DNA of 64,000 bases, from contig NZ_JXSL01000020.1 in the NCBI RefSeq assembly GCF_000829825.1, forward strand, positions 186,001 through 250,000, read 5' to 3'. The position numbers were made by a program, and so were the translations under genes. Source of the DNA: Paramagnetospirillum magnetotacticum MS-1 (lineage in GTDB: Bacteria > Pseudomonadota > Alphaproteobacteria > Rhodospirillales > Magnetospirillaceae). Shown piece by piece: positions 34,358-44,266 of this stretch (position 1 is its first letter; the number at the start of each line of letters is the position of its first letter). The notes under the pieces are model-generated. The model made no database searches and was not told the DNA's origin. It worked only from the letters and a program-made list of their open reading frames with translations.

Positions 34358-35527
34358 ATGCGCCGCAATCGGACCAATCCGATCCACACTCTGTTCGTCA
34401 GTTTGGGCCTGCTGCTGCTTGCCCTGGTGGTGGGGGTCGGTGGTCTGGAACTGGTGGCCGGTTGGGTGGTGAAGATGATCCACCACAAGCGCCCGGCCTT
34501 TGCCGCCAATCTGTCCGACGACGATCTGAAGAAGCTCTATAATTCCGAGGATGTGGCGCCCTATCGCCAGATCATCGAGGATAGCTGGCGCCAGTTCGAC
34601 ACGGTCTACACCCCCTTCGTGGAATACCGCACGGCTGCGTCCGAGGGGAAATATCTGAACATCACCGAAGACGGCATCCGGGCCAATGGTCCCGGACAGC
34701 CCGATCCCAGGTCCGAAGGCCCCAAGGTCTTCGTGTTCGGCGGCTCGACCACCCTGGGCGCTGGGGTCGGCGATGAGGAAACCATACCCGCCTATATGGA
34801 AAAGGCGCTGGCGGCGTCCGGCCGGGGCGAGGTTAAGGTATTCAATTTCGGTACCGTCTCTTACCACTCCACCCAGGAACGCATTGCCCTGGAGCGGCTA
34901 CTGACCCAGGGGATCAAGCCCGATGTGGCGGTGTTCATCGACGGCGATGCCGATTTCTATCACTGCGCCATTCCCGACAGCAGCGCCTGGAACGAGCGCC
35001 TGTCCCAACTGACCCGGCTGCGTTCACGCCAGCCCTTATGGCGCGAGCTTTCCGCCCGTTCCCATGTGCTGGAACTGATCCGCCATCTGGCGGGGGACAA
35101 ATCGGTTCTGGTGCGCGAATGGGGCCGGTTCTGCGAGAATGACGCCGAGGTCGATGCGGTGATCCGCCGTCTCGACACCAACCGCCGCCTGATCGACGCC
35201 ATGGCCGAACGGATGGGGTTCAAGGTTCTGTTCGTGCAGCAGCCGGTTCCCACCTATGCCTATGACAACCGCAAGCGCCCCTTCCCCGTGAAGGAAGAAG
35301 CCATGGGCTATCACATGAACGCCGCGCGCGGTTATCCGCGTCTGGCCGAGATGAGGGCGGCGGGGCAGTTGTGGGACAAGGGCGTGTTGTGGCTGGCCGA
35401 ACTGGAGCCCGTGGACGGCAATGCCTATATCGACGCGGTGCACTATTCCCCGGCCTTCAACAAGGGGATCGGCGACAGGATCGCCGCCGTGCTGGGCGAA
35501 AGCGGAACGCTGCCTTCCCGTCCATGA
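34358..35527 (+). CDS. SGNH/GDSL-like hydrolase, membrane-anchored
   Basis: 389 residues. N-terminal membrane anchor (TLFVSLGLLLLALVVGVGGLEL), then an SGNH-type core: VFVFGGSTTLGAGVGDEET (block I Ser in GGST), FNFGTVSYHSTQE, VAVFIDGDADFYH, and DAVHYSPAFNKGIG holding the C-terminal Asp/His pair. Such extracytoplasmic members often act on acyl or acetyl groups of polysaccharides; the substrate here is unknown. ATG 34358 with AAGGG upstream. Confidence 0.82.
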   Translation: MRRNRTNPIHTLFVSLGLLLLALVVGVGGLELVAGWVVKMIHHKRPAFAANLSDDDLKKLYNSEDVAPYRQIIEDSWRQFDTVYTPFVEYRTAASEGKYLNITEDGIRANGPGQPDPRSEGPKVFVFGGSTTLGAGVGDEETIPAYMEKALAASGRGEVKVFNFGTVSYHSTQERIALERLLTQGIKPDVAVFIDGDADFYHCAIPDSSAWNERLSQLTRLRSRQPLWRELSARSHVLELIRHLAGDKSVLVREWGRFCENDAEVDAVIRRLDTNRRLIDAMAERMGFKVLFVQQPVPTYAYDNRKRPFPVKEEAMGYHMNAARGYPRLAEMRAAGQLWDKGVLWLAELEPVDGNAYIDAVHYSPAFNKGIGDRIAAVLGESGTLPSRP

Positions 35528-35733
35528 TCGAAGGGCATAACCCTGGGTAGGTTTTCGCGGCGCGGTGTATCCGCAACATAATTCATGGCGCAGGCGCATC
35601 GGTGGTCTGCGATTCCTTTTGTTGCACGGGCCGCCCCAGGCGGACAAAATACGGCCAATCATTGGGGCGGGAGCCTCGGGACGCGGGATCGTTCCGAGGG
35701 GGCGTCAAACAAGAACAAGGTCTGGGAGGACGC

Positions 35734-37497
35734 ATGGTTTCGGCTAAGCCGGGCAATGCTGCAACGGTATCCGCGGGGACGGCCGGTGCGTGGGACGACA
35801 CCGCTTTCCGTTGGGACGAGGCGCAGACCGAACTGACGGGGGCGCCGGATGGCTCCTTGAATATCGGCTCCATCTGCGCCGACCGTCAGGTCGCGCTCGG
35901 TCGGGGCGGGAATGTGGCCGTCCGCTGGCTGGGCCGCCGTCTCGAACGGCGTGACGTCACCTATGGCGAATTGGCCGAGCAATCCGGGCGGTTCGCCCGC
36001 GTCCTGGCCGATCTGGGGCTGCAACCGGGCGAGACCGTGGCCGTGCTTCTGGGCCGCGTTCCCGAGCTTTTCTCCGCCGCATTGGGCATCTGGAAGGCGG
36101 GTGGAGTCTATTGTCCGCTTTTCGCCGCTTTCGGTCCCGGTCCCATCAAGGCCCGACTGGAATTGGGCAAGGCTGCGATCCTCGTCACCTCAGACGAGCT
36201 TTACGCCCGCAAGGTCGCCGCGTCGCGCTCGGGCCTGCCGCAATTGCGCCAAGTCCTGCTGGTCGGCGAAAGCGGTTCCGCCGGAGACGGATGCGCTGTA
36301 CTGCGCGACCTGCTGGATGCGGCCCAGCCCATGGCGGCGGCCGCCACCGCCCCCGAGGCTCCGGCCTTCCTGCATTTCACCAGCGGAACCACCGGGACGC
36401 CCAAAGGCGTGCTGCACCCCCATCGGGCGGTGCTGGCCCATCTGGTCACCGGACGCAAGGTGTTCGGCCTGAGCGAATCCGACGTGTTCTGGTGCACCGC
36501 CGATCCGGGCTGGGTGACCAGCACATCCTACGGCATCATCGCTCCGCTGACCTGCGGGGCCACCCTGATCGCCGACGAGGCGGAACTGGATCCCCGGCGC
36601 TGGTACGGCATCTTGCATGACGAGAAGGTGACCGCCTGGTACACCACGCCGACCGCCATCCGCACCATGATGCGCTATGGCGCCGCCCTGGCCCGCTCCT
36701 ACCGCGAGAATGCATTGCGCGTCGCGGCCAGTGTGGGCGAGCCCCTCAATGCCGAAGCCGTCATGTGGGGGCAGAAGGCGCTGGGCGTGCCTTTCCTCGA
36801 TACCTGGTGGCAGACAGAGACCGGGGCCATCACCATCGCCAACGGTCCCGGCACCGGTCGGCGGCCGGGCAGCATGGGCCGTCCCCTGCCGGGGGTGGAC
36901 GTCTCGATCATGCGCTGCGAGGGCGGCGCGGCCAAGCCGGTGGACGGCGCCGAGGCGGTGGGCGAACTGGCGATCCGTACCTGTTGGCCTTCCATGTTCT
37001 CGGGCGCGCTGGGCGAAGAGACCCGCTACGGCGATTCCTTCCGTGAAGGCTGGTATTTCACCGGCGATCTGGTCAAGCGCGACAAGGACGGATTTATCTG
37101 GTTCGTGGGCCGGGCCGACGACATGATCAAATGCGGCGGATTGCAGATCGGCCCCTTCGAGGTGGAAAGCAGCCTGATGGACCATCCGGCGGTGGCCGAG
37201 ATCGGTGTGGTGGGCAAGCCCGACATGCTGGTGCGCGAAGTGCCGGTGGCGTTCATCTCGGTCAATCCGGGCTTCGAGGCGGGTGACGCGCTGCGTGCCG
37301 AACTTCTGTCCTATGCCCGCCAGGAACTCGGCGCGAGCATGGCGCCCCGCGAAATCCATTTTGTCGAGGAACTGCCCAAGACCAATTCGGGAAAGATCAT
37401 GCGCCGGGTGCTCAAGGCCAAGGCCGTGGGGGAACCGGATAGCGGGGATATCCTCAATACCCTGCCGCCCTGCCCGGGGCGTTACGACGACGAGTGA
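35734..37497 (+). CDS. AMP-dependent acyl-CoA synthetase, acetyl-CoA-synthetase-like
   Basis: 587 residues. Adenylate-forming enzyme: FTSGTTGTPKGVLHPH (P-loop), VTSTSYGIIAPL, WWQTETG, GWYFTGDL, and the C-terminal catalytic Lys in PKTNSGKIMRR. It activates a carboxylate to acyl-AMP and acyl-CoA. The overall layout resembles acetyl/propionyl-CoA synthetases but it is shorter than Acs (about 650). ATG 35734 with GGGAGGA. A terminator follows the stop. The 206-nt gap before it shows no feature. Confidence 0.9.
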   Translation: MVSAKPGNAATVSAGTAGAWDDTAFRWDEAQTELTGAPDGSLNIGSICADRQVALGRGGNVAVRWLGRRLERRDVTYGELAEQSGRFARVLADLGLQPGETVAVLLGRVPELFSAALGIWKAGGVYCPLFAAFGPGPIKARLELGKAAILVTSDELYARKVAASRSGLPQLRQVLLVGESGSAGDGCAVLRDLLDAAQPMAAAATAPEAPAFLHFTSGTTGTPKGVLHPHRAVLAHLVTGRKVFGLSESDVFWCTADPGWVTSTSYGIIAPLTCGATLIADEAELDPRRWYGILHDEKVTAWYTTPTAIRTMMRYGAALARSYRENALRVAASVGEPLNAEAVMWGQKALGVPFLDTWWQTETGAITIANGPGTGRRPGSMGRPLPGVDVSIMRCEGGAAKPVDGAEAVGELAIRTCWPSMFSGALGEETRYGDSFREGWYFTGDLVKRDKDGFIWFVGRADDMIKCGGLQIGPFEVESSLMDHPAVAEIGVVGKPDMLVREVPVAFISVNPGFEAGDALRAELLSYARQELGASMAPREIHFVEELPKTNSGKIMRRVLKAKAVGEPDSGDILNTLPPCPGRYDDE

Positions 37498-37506
37498 GCG
37501 AAAAAG

Positions 37507-37534
37507 CGGGGCCGAAAGGCCCCGTTCCGTTTTC
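37507..37534 (+). terminator. Rho-independent terminator of the acyl-CoA synthetase gene
   Basis: CGGGGCC (37507-37513), GAAA tetraloop, GGCCCCG (37518-37524), then TTCCGTTTT. Confidence 0.88.
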
Positions 37535-37638
37535 AGGCCTGGGGTTTAGAGCATGATGCAATCACATTGAAGCATGCTGTTGAGCCCGAGCGGCGTTTGA
37601 ACCCAGAAAAAGCGGAGCTTTTTCCGCCTCAGGCCTAG

Positions 37639-37673
37639 CTAGACCGTTCGCGTATCGACGCGAAACGATCTAG
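37639..37673. repeat. Imperfect palindrome overlapping the bfd stop
   Basis: CTAGACCGTTCGCG pairs with CGCGAAACGATCTAG (one bulge, one mismatch). Upstream, AAAAAGCGGAGCTTTTT near 37608 is another small palindrome, and GAGCATGATGCAATCA at about 37552 resembles alphaproteobacterial intergenic repeats. Together, 37550-37673 looks like a composite dispersed repeat. Confidence 0.55.
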
Positions 37674-37879
37674 CCCCGCTTGCCGCAGGGGCATCCGCCC
37701 GATCCGCCGCCACAGCCGCCCTTGCTCTCATCCACCAGTTCGCGAACCGTGGAGACGCACTTGCCGCAACGCGGTTTGGAGTCGAAATGGCGGAAGACTG
37801 CCTGCGGGCTGCCAGCTCCCTCGACGACGGCGGCGCGGACCTGACGGTCGGTGAAGCCGTGGCAGAGACAGACATACAT
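37670..37879 (-). CDS. bfd: Bacterioferritin-associated ferredoxin
   Basis: 69 residues. BFD-like [2Fe-2S] domain: MYVCLCHGFTD and KPRCGKC provide the four Cys (CxC and CxxC). It carries electrons to release iron from bacterioferritin. A Gly/Cys-rich tail (CGGGSGGCPCGKRG) extends beyond the usual domain. ATG 37879 with AGGAGG. An iron-box-like palindrome lies 29 nt upstream, consistent with induction by iron starvation. No bfr gene is adjacent. Confidence 0.93.
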   Translation of the reverse strand: MYVCLCHGFTDRQVRAAVVEGAGSPQAVFRHFDSKPRCGKCVSTVRELVDESKGGCGGGSGGCPCGKRG

Positions 37880-37907
37880 CGGGTGCCTCCTGAGTGGAGA
37901 AGAGTAC

Positions 37908-37920
37908 GATTATGATAATC
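37908..37920 (-). promoter_or_regulatory. Candidate Fur-type iron box of bfd
   Basis: GATTAT-G-ATAATC, a perfect 6-1-6 palindrome in AT-rich sequence 29 nt upstream of bfd. It fits Fur-family operators, although Irr or RirA could also be the regulator in alphaproteobacteria. Confidence 0.55.
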
Positions 37921-38156
37921 AGTCGCAACTATAATGACAACAGAAATTTTAGGTGTTCAGGCCACCAGGCGGCATGAAGCCGATCAAGGACCAACGAGGG
38001 GCGGGGATGCCGATTCGCCGCCACGGATGGGCGCGGAAAATGATATTTCCATAACCACATCCTGCGGCTGGCTGGAGAGGGATGGCCGGGACCTGCCGCG
38101 TGGTGTAGGTTTTGACCTCGGGCGGTTCGAGCCGCAGTCACGAGGAATTCGCCACC

Positions 38157-39911
38157 ATGACCCTGGAACAGGGCCTGGCTTTCACCATTCTGGGCGCCAC
38201 CATCGTGATGTTCGCGCTCGACAAGCTGCGTTACGATCTGGTGGCGCTGCTGTCGTTGTCGGCGGGTATTCTGGTGGGCCTTGTGCCGCCCGATCGGGCC
38301 TTTCACGGCTTTTCCGATCCGGTGGTGGTGGTGGTGGCCGCCGCCCTGGTGGTCAGCGCCGGAATCGAGCGTTCCGGCATCATCGAGCTTCTGATGAAGC
38401 CACTCTCGGCGTTGAAATCCCCCGATGCCCTGATCTGCGCCCTGGTGGCGCTGGTCATGGTCCTGTCGGCCTTCATGAAGAATATCGGCGCCCTGGCCAT
38501 CTTCATTCCGCTGTCCATCCGGCTGGCGCGGTCGAGCGGCATTCCGGTCTCGCAGATCCTGATGCCGCTCAGCTTCGCCTCGCTGCTGGGCGGCGTGATG
38601 ACCCTGATCGGCACCTCGCCCAACATCATCGTGTCCAGGGTGCGGATGGACCTGACGGGCAAGGCCTTCACCATGTTCGATTTCACCCCCGTCGGTCTGG
38701 GCATCTGTCTGGCGGGCATCGGCTTCCTGACCTTCGCCTGGCGGGTCCTGCCCCGCGATCGCCAGGGCAGTTCCAGCGGCAAGGGCTTTCGCATCGAGGA
38801 TTATCTGGCCGAGGTGCGCATCGAGGCCCATTCGCCGCTGATCGGCGCTACGGTGACCGATCTCGAGCAATTGTTCTCGGGCGGCGCCGTGACGGTGGCG
38901 GCCATCATCCGCGACCAGGGCCACCGCTATGTTCCCGGCGGGCATTGGGAGTTCTCGCAAAGCGACGTCCTGGTACTGGAAGGCGATCCCATGGCCTTGA
39001 AGCCGCTGCTGGATTCAGCCGGATTGGTGCTGATGGGCGGCGGCGGCCTGGGCGGCGAGGACACCACGGTGATGGAGGCGGTGGTGATGCCCAATTCCGC
39101 CTTGGTCGGCAGCACGGCGGCCAAAAGTGCCATGCGGCGGCGTTATGGCATCGCCCTGCTGGCCATCAGCCGGGGCGGACGCCACATGATCGAGCGGCTG
39201 CGCCAGACCGAGTTCATGGCGGGCGACGTGCTGGTGGTGGAAGGCAATGGCGAGGCCATGCCCGGCACATTGGCGCAACTGGGCTGTCTGCCCTTGGGGC
39301 AAAAGGCCATGCCCATTGCCCGCAAGCGGGCATGGCTGCCGGTGGGAATCGCCTTTGCCGCCATGATGTCGGTGGCCGTCGGCGTGATGCCGGTGGCGCC
39401 CGCCTTCTTTCTGGCGGCGGTGGCTATGGTCCTCTCGGGATGTCTGCCCCTGCGCGACGCTTACGAGGCCATTCACTGGCCTATCATCATCTTGCTGGGC
39501 GCTCTGATCCCCATCAGCGATTCCATGAAGAGTACGGGGGCGTCCGATCTGCTGGCCGGATGGCTGGCCCTGGCGGCGGCGCAGGTGCCGGTGCCCATGG
39601 CGCTGGGGCTGGTGCTGCTGGCCTCCATGCTGCTGGCGCCCTTTCTGCACCATGCGGCCACCGTGTTGCTCATGGGGCCGGTGGCGGCGGGGATGGCGGT
39701 CAAGATGGGCCTGGCCGTCGACCCCTTCCTGATGGCGGTGGCCCTGGGGGCGGCCAGCGACTTCCTCACCCCCATCGGGCATCAGTGCAACACGCTGGTG
39801 ATGGGCGTGGGAGGCTATCGTTTCGGCGATTACTGGCGGCTGGGTTTGCCTCTCAGCGTCATCGTCTTAGTCTCGGGAACCTTGCTGATCCTGACCTTCT
39901 GGCCGATTTAA
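38157..39911 (+). CDS. SLC13/DASS-type anion permease with TrkA-C domains
   Basis: 584 residues. N-terminal helices (LAFTILGATIVMFALDKL, VVVVVAAALVVSAGIE), the motif MKNIGALAIFIPL and SLLGGVMTLIGTSPNIIV, then a soluble insert (about 205-385) with two RCK/TrkA-C-like units (LVLEGDPMAL and DVLVVEGNGE), then the second membrane half with TPIGHQCNTLVMG. The paired TSPN-type hairpins are those of sodium-coupled carboxylate/sulfate carriers. Substrate not determinable. ATG 38157 with GAGGA. A 7-bp hairpin (CCGGACG/CGTCCGG, 39950-39968) follows the stop. Confidence 0.88.
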   Translation: MTLEQGLAFTILGATIVMFALDKLRYDLVALLSLSAGILVGLVPPDRAFHGFSDPVVVVVAAALVVSAGIERSGIIELLMKPLSALKSPDALICALVALVMVLSAFMKNIGALAIFIPLSIRLARSSGIPVSQILMPLSFASLLGGVMTLIGTSPNIIVSRVRMDLTGKAFTMFDFTPVGLGICLAGIGFLTFAWRVLPRDRQGSSSGKGFRIEDYLAEVRIEAHSPLIGATVTDLEQLFSGGAVTVAAIIRDQGHRYVPGGHWEFSQSDVLVLEGDPMALKPLLDSAGLVLMGGGGLGGEDTTVMEAVVMPNSALVGSTAAKSAMRRRYGIALLAISRGGRHMIERLRQTEFMAGDVLVVEGNGEAMPGTLAQLGCLPLGQKAMPIARKRAWLPVGIAFAAMMSVAVGVMPVAPAFFLAAVAMVLSGCLPLRDAYEAIHWPIIILLGALIPISDSMKSTGASDLLAGWLALAAAQVPVPMALGLVLLASMLLAPFLHHAATVLLMGPVAAGMAVKMGLAVDPFLMAVALGAASDFLTPIGHQCNTLVMGVGGYRFGDYWRLGLPLSVIVLVSGTLLILTFWPI

Positions 39912-40174
39912 TTTGACTTGTGCAGTGCGAAAGCGCAGGGTCCGCCGGTCCGGACGATTCGCGTCCGGCTTGCTCGCGGGCTGCGCGCAAACGGCTGGTC
40001 CCTTTGATGGATCGCCTTTCGCCCCGAGCCTTCTTTTCCTTGCCCATAGCTTCCTGGCCGCGCGTCCGGGAGGAGCCCGACGGAAAAGCCGCATCCCGCG
40101 TCCTTTCCGTCCCGCCGTCCGTCCCCGCCCAGTGTGGGTGCGCGGGATGACGGTTCGTTGATGAAAGAGACCTG

Positions 40175-41611
<1,437 letters not shown>

Positions 41612-41624
41612 TTCTTATCCTGCA

Positions 41625-41706
41625 TCGTCGTCCCGGCCTTGAGCCGGGACCCAGGAGTCGTGTCCCCTGGATCCCGGATAGCGCTTGCGCGCTTCCGGGA
41701 TGACGA
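41625..41706. repeat. REP-like palindromic element between the helicase and Nudix genes
   Basis: Outer arms TCGTCGTCCCGG (41625-41636) and CCGGGATGACGA (41695-41706), one G-T mismatch. Inner arms CCGGGACCCAGG near 41644 and CCTGGATCCCGG near 41666. A GTCATCCCGG-family element, related in plan to that in nirN. It may also terminate both convergent genes. Confidence 0.8.
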
Positions 41707-41718
41707 GGTGGGGAATCG

Positions 41719-42144
41719 CTATTCCAACACCATCTTCGCCAGACGCGGCGCGTTGACGCTGACCGGCAATTCGCCGCCTTGGATCTCGGCCAGGGTGAAC
41801 CAGCCGACGGCCTCGGCATCGTCGGCGGCCACGGCTTCGCCCTCGGGCGCCAGACAGCGCACCACGTTCAAGACGTAGTGATAGCGGATGCGGCCCTCAT
41901 GGTCGGGGCTGATGACTTCGAACACATCGACGACGCCCTGGGCCTCGGCCGCCAGTCCGGTTTCCTCCGCCAGTTCGCGCAGCGCGGCGGCGGCCAGGGT
42001 TTCGCCCACCTCCACCAATCCGCCGGGAAAGCCCCATTTGCCGCGATCGGGCTCCTTGGCCCGCTTGACCATCAGCAGGCGGCCCTGGCGTTCCACCAGG
42101 GCCAGGACGCCGGGCAGGGGGTGGATGGGGTATTCTCGCGGCAT
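41719..42144 (-). CDS. Nudix hydrolase
   Basis: 141 residues. The Nudix box is complete: GGLVEVGETLAAAALRELAEETG (GX5EX7REUXEEXGU). Its C-terminal half (VVDVFEVISPDHEGRIRYHYVL) resembles ADP-ribose or house-cleaning pyrophosphatases. ATG 42144 has an AGAGG site, whereas the in-frame start at 42204 does not. Convergent with the DEAD-box gene across a repeat. Confidence 0.92.
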   Translation of the reverse strand: MPREYPIHPLPGVLALVERQGRLLMVKRAKEPDRGKWGFPGGLVEVGETLAAAALRELAEETGLAAEAQGVVDVFEVISPDHEGRIRYHYVLNVVRCLAPEGEAVAADDAEAVGWFTLAEIQGGELPVSVNAPRLAKMVLE

Positions 42145-42315
42145 GAAACCTCTCTTTTTGTCATGGCCGACTGGCGTCCATGTCACGACCGGACGGCTTG
42201 CCACCGATGTAAGGCGGTCCTAGTATGAACGCCTTGAATGTTTGTTGTGGTCAAGTGGGCCGACGGGGTTTTCATGGGGTTGGCCATCTTGCGGTCACCG
42301 GGCCTTACAGCCGGT

Positions 42316-43767
42316 ATGATTTCCAAGCCGCGCGAGCGCATCGCCGTGCGGATGGGATTGCTTTTTGCCGCGCTGGCCGCCTGTCTCGCCGCCATCATGG
42401 CCCTCGCCGTATGGAGCCTGTGGCCTGACGGGGGCGACCGCAGCATTGGCTGGCTTCTTGCCGGTCTGGTGCCGCTGCTCGTCGGCCTGTCCTTCGGGCT
42501 CGGCATGGCCATCGGTCAGGGGGTGGATCGCCGTCTGGCCCGCCTCGACGGCCCGCGGCCTGCGGGTGGCGGTGAGTGGTGGAACGATCCTCTCGGGCTT
42601 GATGGCGCCCTTGCCGATCTGCTGGGGCAGTTTCAAAGCACTGTGCGTGAGGTGGAGCAGCGCGGCCGGTCCCTGATCGCCGATGTGGAACGCGTGGCCC
42701 AGTTGGGGTTGGCAGAGCGCGACCTGACCACGGATACCGGCATTTGGTCCGACGAATTCCACGCCATTCTCGGCCTGACGCCGGGCGGCTGCGTGCCCAG
42801 TCATGCGGCCTTTCTCGAAGTGGTTCACCCCGGAGACCGCGCCGAGGTCGATGAGATCTTGCGGGCGGTCTGCGCCGAGGGCGGGCGGCGCGAGGCCGAT
42901 TTCCGCATCCTGCGTTCCGATGGCGAGATTCGCATGCTGCACGGCAGCATGATGGTGTCCTGCGATGCGGCGGGACGGCCTGTGAGGGCGGATTCCACCA
43001 TCCAGGACATCACCGAGCGCAAGCATCTGGAAAACGAGCTGGACGGGCTGATCCGCGAACTCTGGCGATCCAACGAGGAGTTGGAGCAGTTCGCCTATGT
43101 GGCCTCCCATGATTTGCGCCAGCCCCTGCGTGTTGTGGGCAGCTATGTCTCGCTGCTGGAAGAGGAACTGGTGGGCAGCCTGGGCGGCGAGTCCCTGGAA
43201 TATATGGGCTTCGTCCGCGACGGCGTGCGGCGCATGGACCGGCTGATCACCGATCTTCTGGCCTATTCGCGGGTGGGGCGCGTGGGCGGAGACGCTCCTT
43301 TTCCCGTGGCGGAGGCGGTGGAATCCGCCCTTTCAGACCTCCAGATCGAAATCGAGGATTCCGGCGCCGTGGTCAGCGTGACCTCAACCCTGCCCACCCT
43401 TTACGGGGACCGGGGCGAGATGGAGAGGCTGTTTGGCAATCTCATCGGCAATGCCCTGAAATACCGCCGTCCCGACGAGGCCCCCCGTGTCTCGGTGGAA
43501 TGCGAGGATTTGGGAGGCGAGTGGCTGTTTCGGGTTCGCGACAATGGCATCGGTATTCCGCCCGAACATGCCGAGCGGGTGTTCGGCATCTTTCAGCGCC
43601 TGCATGCCCGCGATGAATACGAGGGAACCGGAGTCGGTCTGGCCATCGTGAAGAAGATCGTCGATCGCCATGGCGGCAGTGCCCGGGTGGAGCCCCAGGA
43701 TGGCCCCGGAACCGTTTTGGCTTTCAACTGGCCCAAGGGGCCGCGCCAGGGCGAGGCCGAAGGCTGA
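42316..43767 (+). CDS. PAS sensor histidine kinase with N-terminal membrane helices
   Basis: 483 residues from ATG 42316; in-frame ATGs at 42274 and 42238 are possible and none has a strong ribosome site. Two N-terminal membrane helices (LLFAALAACLAAIMALAVW, LLAGLVPLLVGLSFGLGMA), a PAS domain (GIWSDEFHAILGLTPGG to TIQDITERK), HisKA with SHDLRQPLRVV, and HATPase (NLIGNALKYRR, DNGIGIP, GTGVGLAIVKKIV). The kinase core is of the phytochrome-related HDLxxPLR type, whose usual partners are single-domain Rcp1-like receivers; exactly such a gene follows 64 nt later. Confidence 0.88.
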   Translation: MISKPRERIAVRMGLLFAALAACLAAIMALAVWSLWPDGGDRSIGWLLAGLVPLLVGLSFGLGMAIGQGVDRRLARLDGPRPAGGGEWWNDPLGLDGALADLLGQFQSTVREVEQRGRSLIADVERVAQLGLAERDLTTDTGIWSDEFHAILGLTPGGCVPSHAAFLEVVHPGDRAEVDEILRAVCAEGGRREADFRILRSDGEIRMLHGSMMVSCDAAGRPVRADSTIQDITERKHLENELDGLIRELWRSNEELEQFAYVASHDLRQPLRVVGSYVSLLEEELVGSLGGESLEYMGFVRDGVRRMDRLITDLLAYSRVGRVGGDAPFPVAEAVESALSDLQIEIEDSGAVVSVTSTLPTLYGDRGEMERLFGNLIGNALKYRRPDEAPRVSVECEDLGGEWLFRVRDNGIGIPPEHAERVFGIFQRLHARDEYEGTGVGLAIVKKIVDRHGGSARVEPQDGPGTVLAFNWPKGPRQGEAEG

Positions 43768-43831
43768 GACTTGCGCCAAGGGTTGAATTAAGACAGGCTT
43801 TGTCGCGGGGTTTTATCATTAGGGCGGTGAC

Positions 43832-44266
43832 GTGGCGTCCAAGGAAATTCACGACATCTTGCTGGTGGAAGACGATCTGGGCGATGCGGGTCTGGTCCGC
43901 ATAGCGCTCCGGCGTTCGCGCCATGTCTGCCGCCTCCATCACGTCAAGGATGGCGGCGAGGCCATGGAATTCCTGCGCCAGGGCAAGGGACACGCTCAGG
44001 CGCCGCGCCCCGACTTGATTCTGCTCGATCTCAACCTGCCCGGACGCAATGGCCACGAAATCCTCGAAGATATCCGGGCCGATACCGCCTTGTGTTCCAT
44101 TCCCGTGGTGATGCTCTCCACTTCGGGGGCGGAACGCGACGTCAGGAAGGCCTACGCCCTTGGCGCCAGCAGTTATGTGTCCAAGCCGATGGATGTTGAG
44201 GCCTTTACCGCCGCCATCCATTCCATCGAGGATTTCTGGTTCGGCACGGCGCAACTGCCGCCATGA
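43832..44266 (+). CDS. Rcp1-like single-domain response regulator
   Basis: 144 residues, receiver domain only. DILLVEDDLGDAGLVRIAL, acceptor Asp in LILLDLNLPGRNG, STSGAERDV, and Lys in VSKPMD. The DLNLPxxNG and final HSIEDFWF are features of the Rcp1 family. GTG start at 43832. Overlaps the next gene by 4 nt (ATGA at 44263-44266). Likely a phosphate carrier between the preceding kinase and the following multidomain kinase. Confidence 0.92.
   Translation: MASKEIHDILLVEDDLGDAGLVRIALRRSRHVCRLHHVKDGGEAMEFLRQGKGHAQAPRPDLILLDLNLPGRNGHEILEDIRADTALCSIPVVMLSTSGAERDVRKAYALGASSYVSKPMDVEAFTAAIHSIEDFWFGTAQLPP

Noticed and set aside
39912-40174. Small proteins in the gap before the DEAD-box gene
   Set aside because: Short frames lack ribosome sites and sensible composition; a structured leader is more likely.
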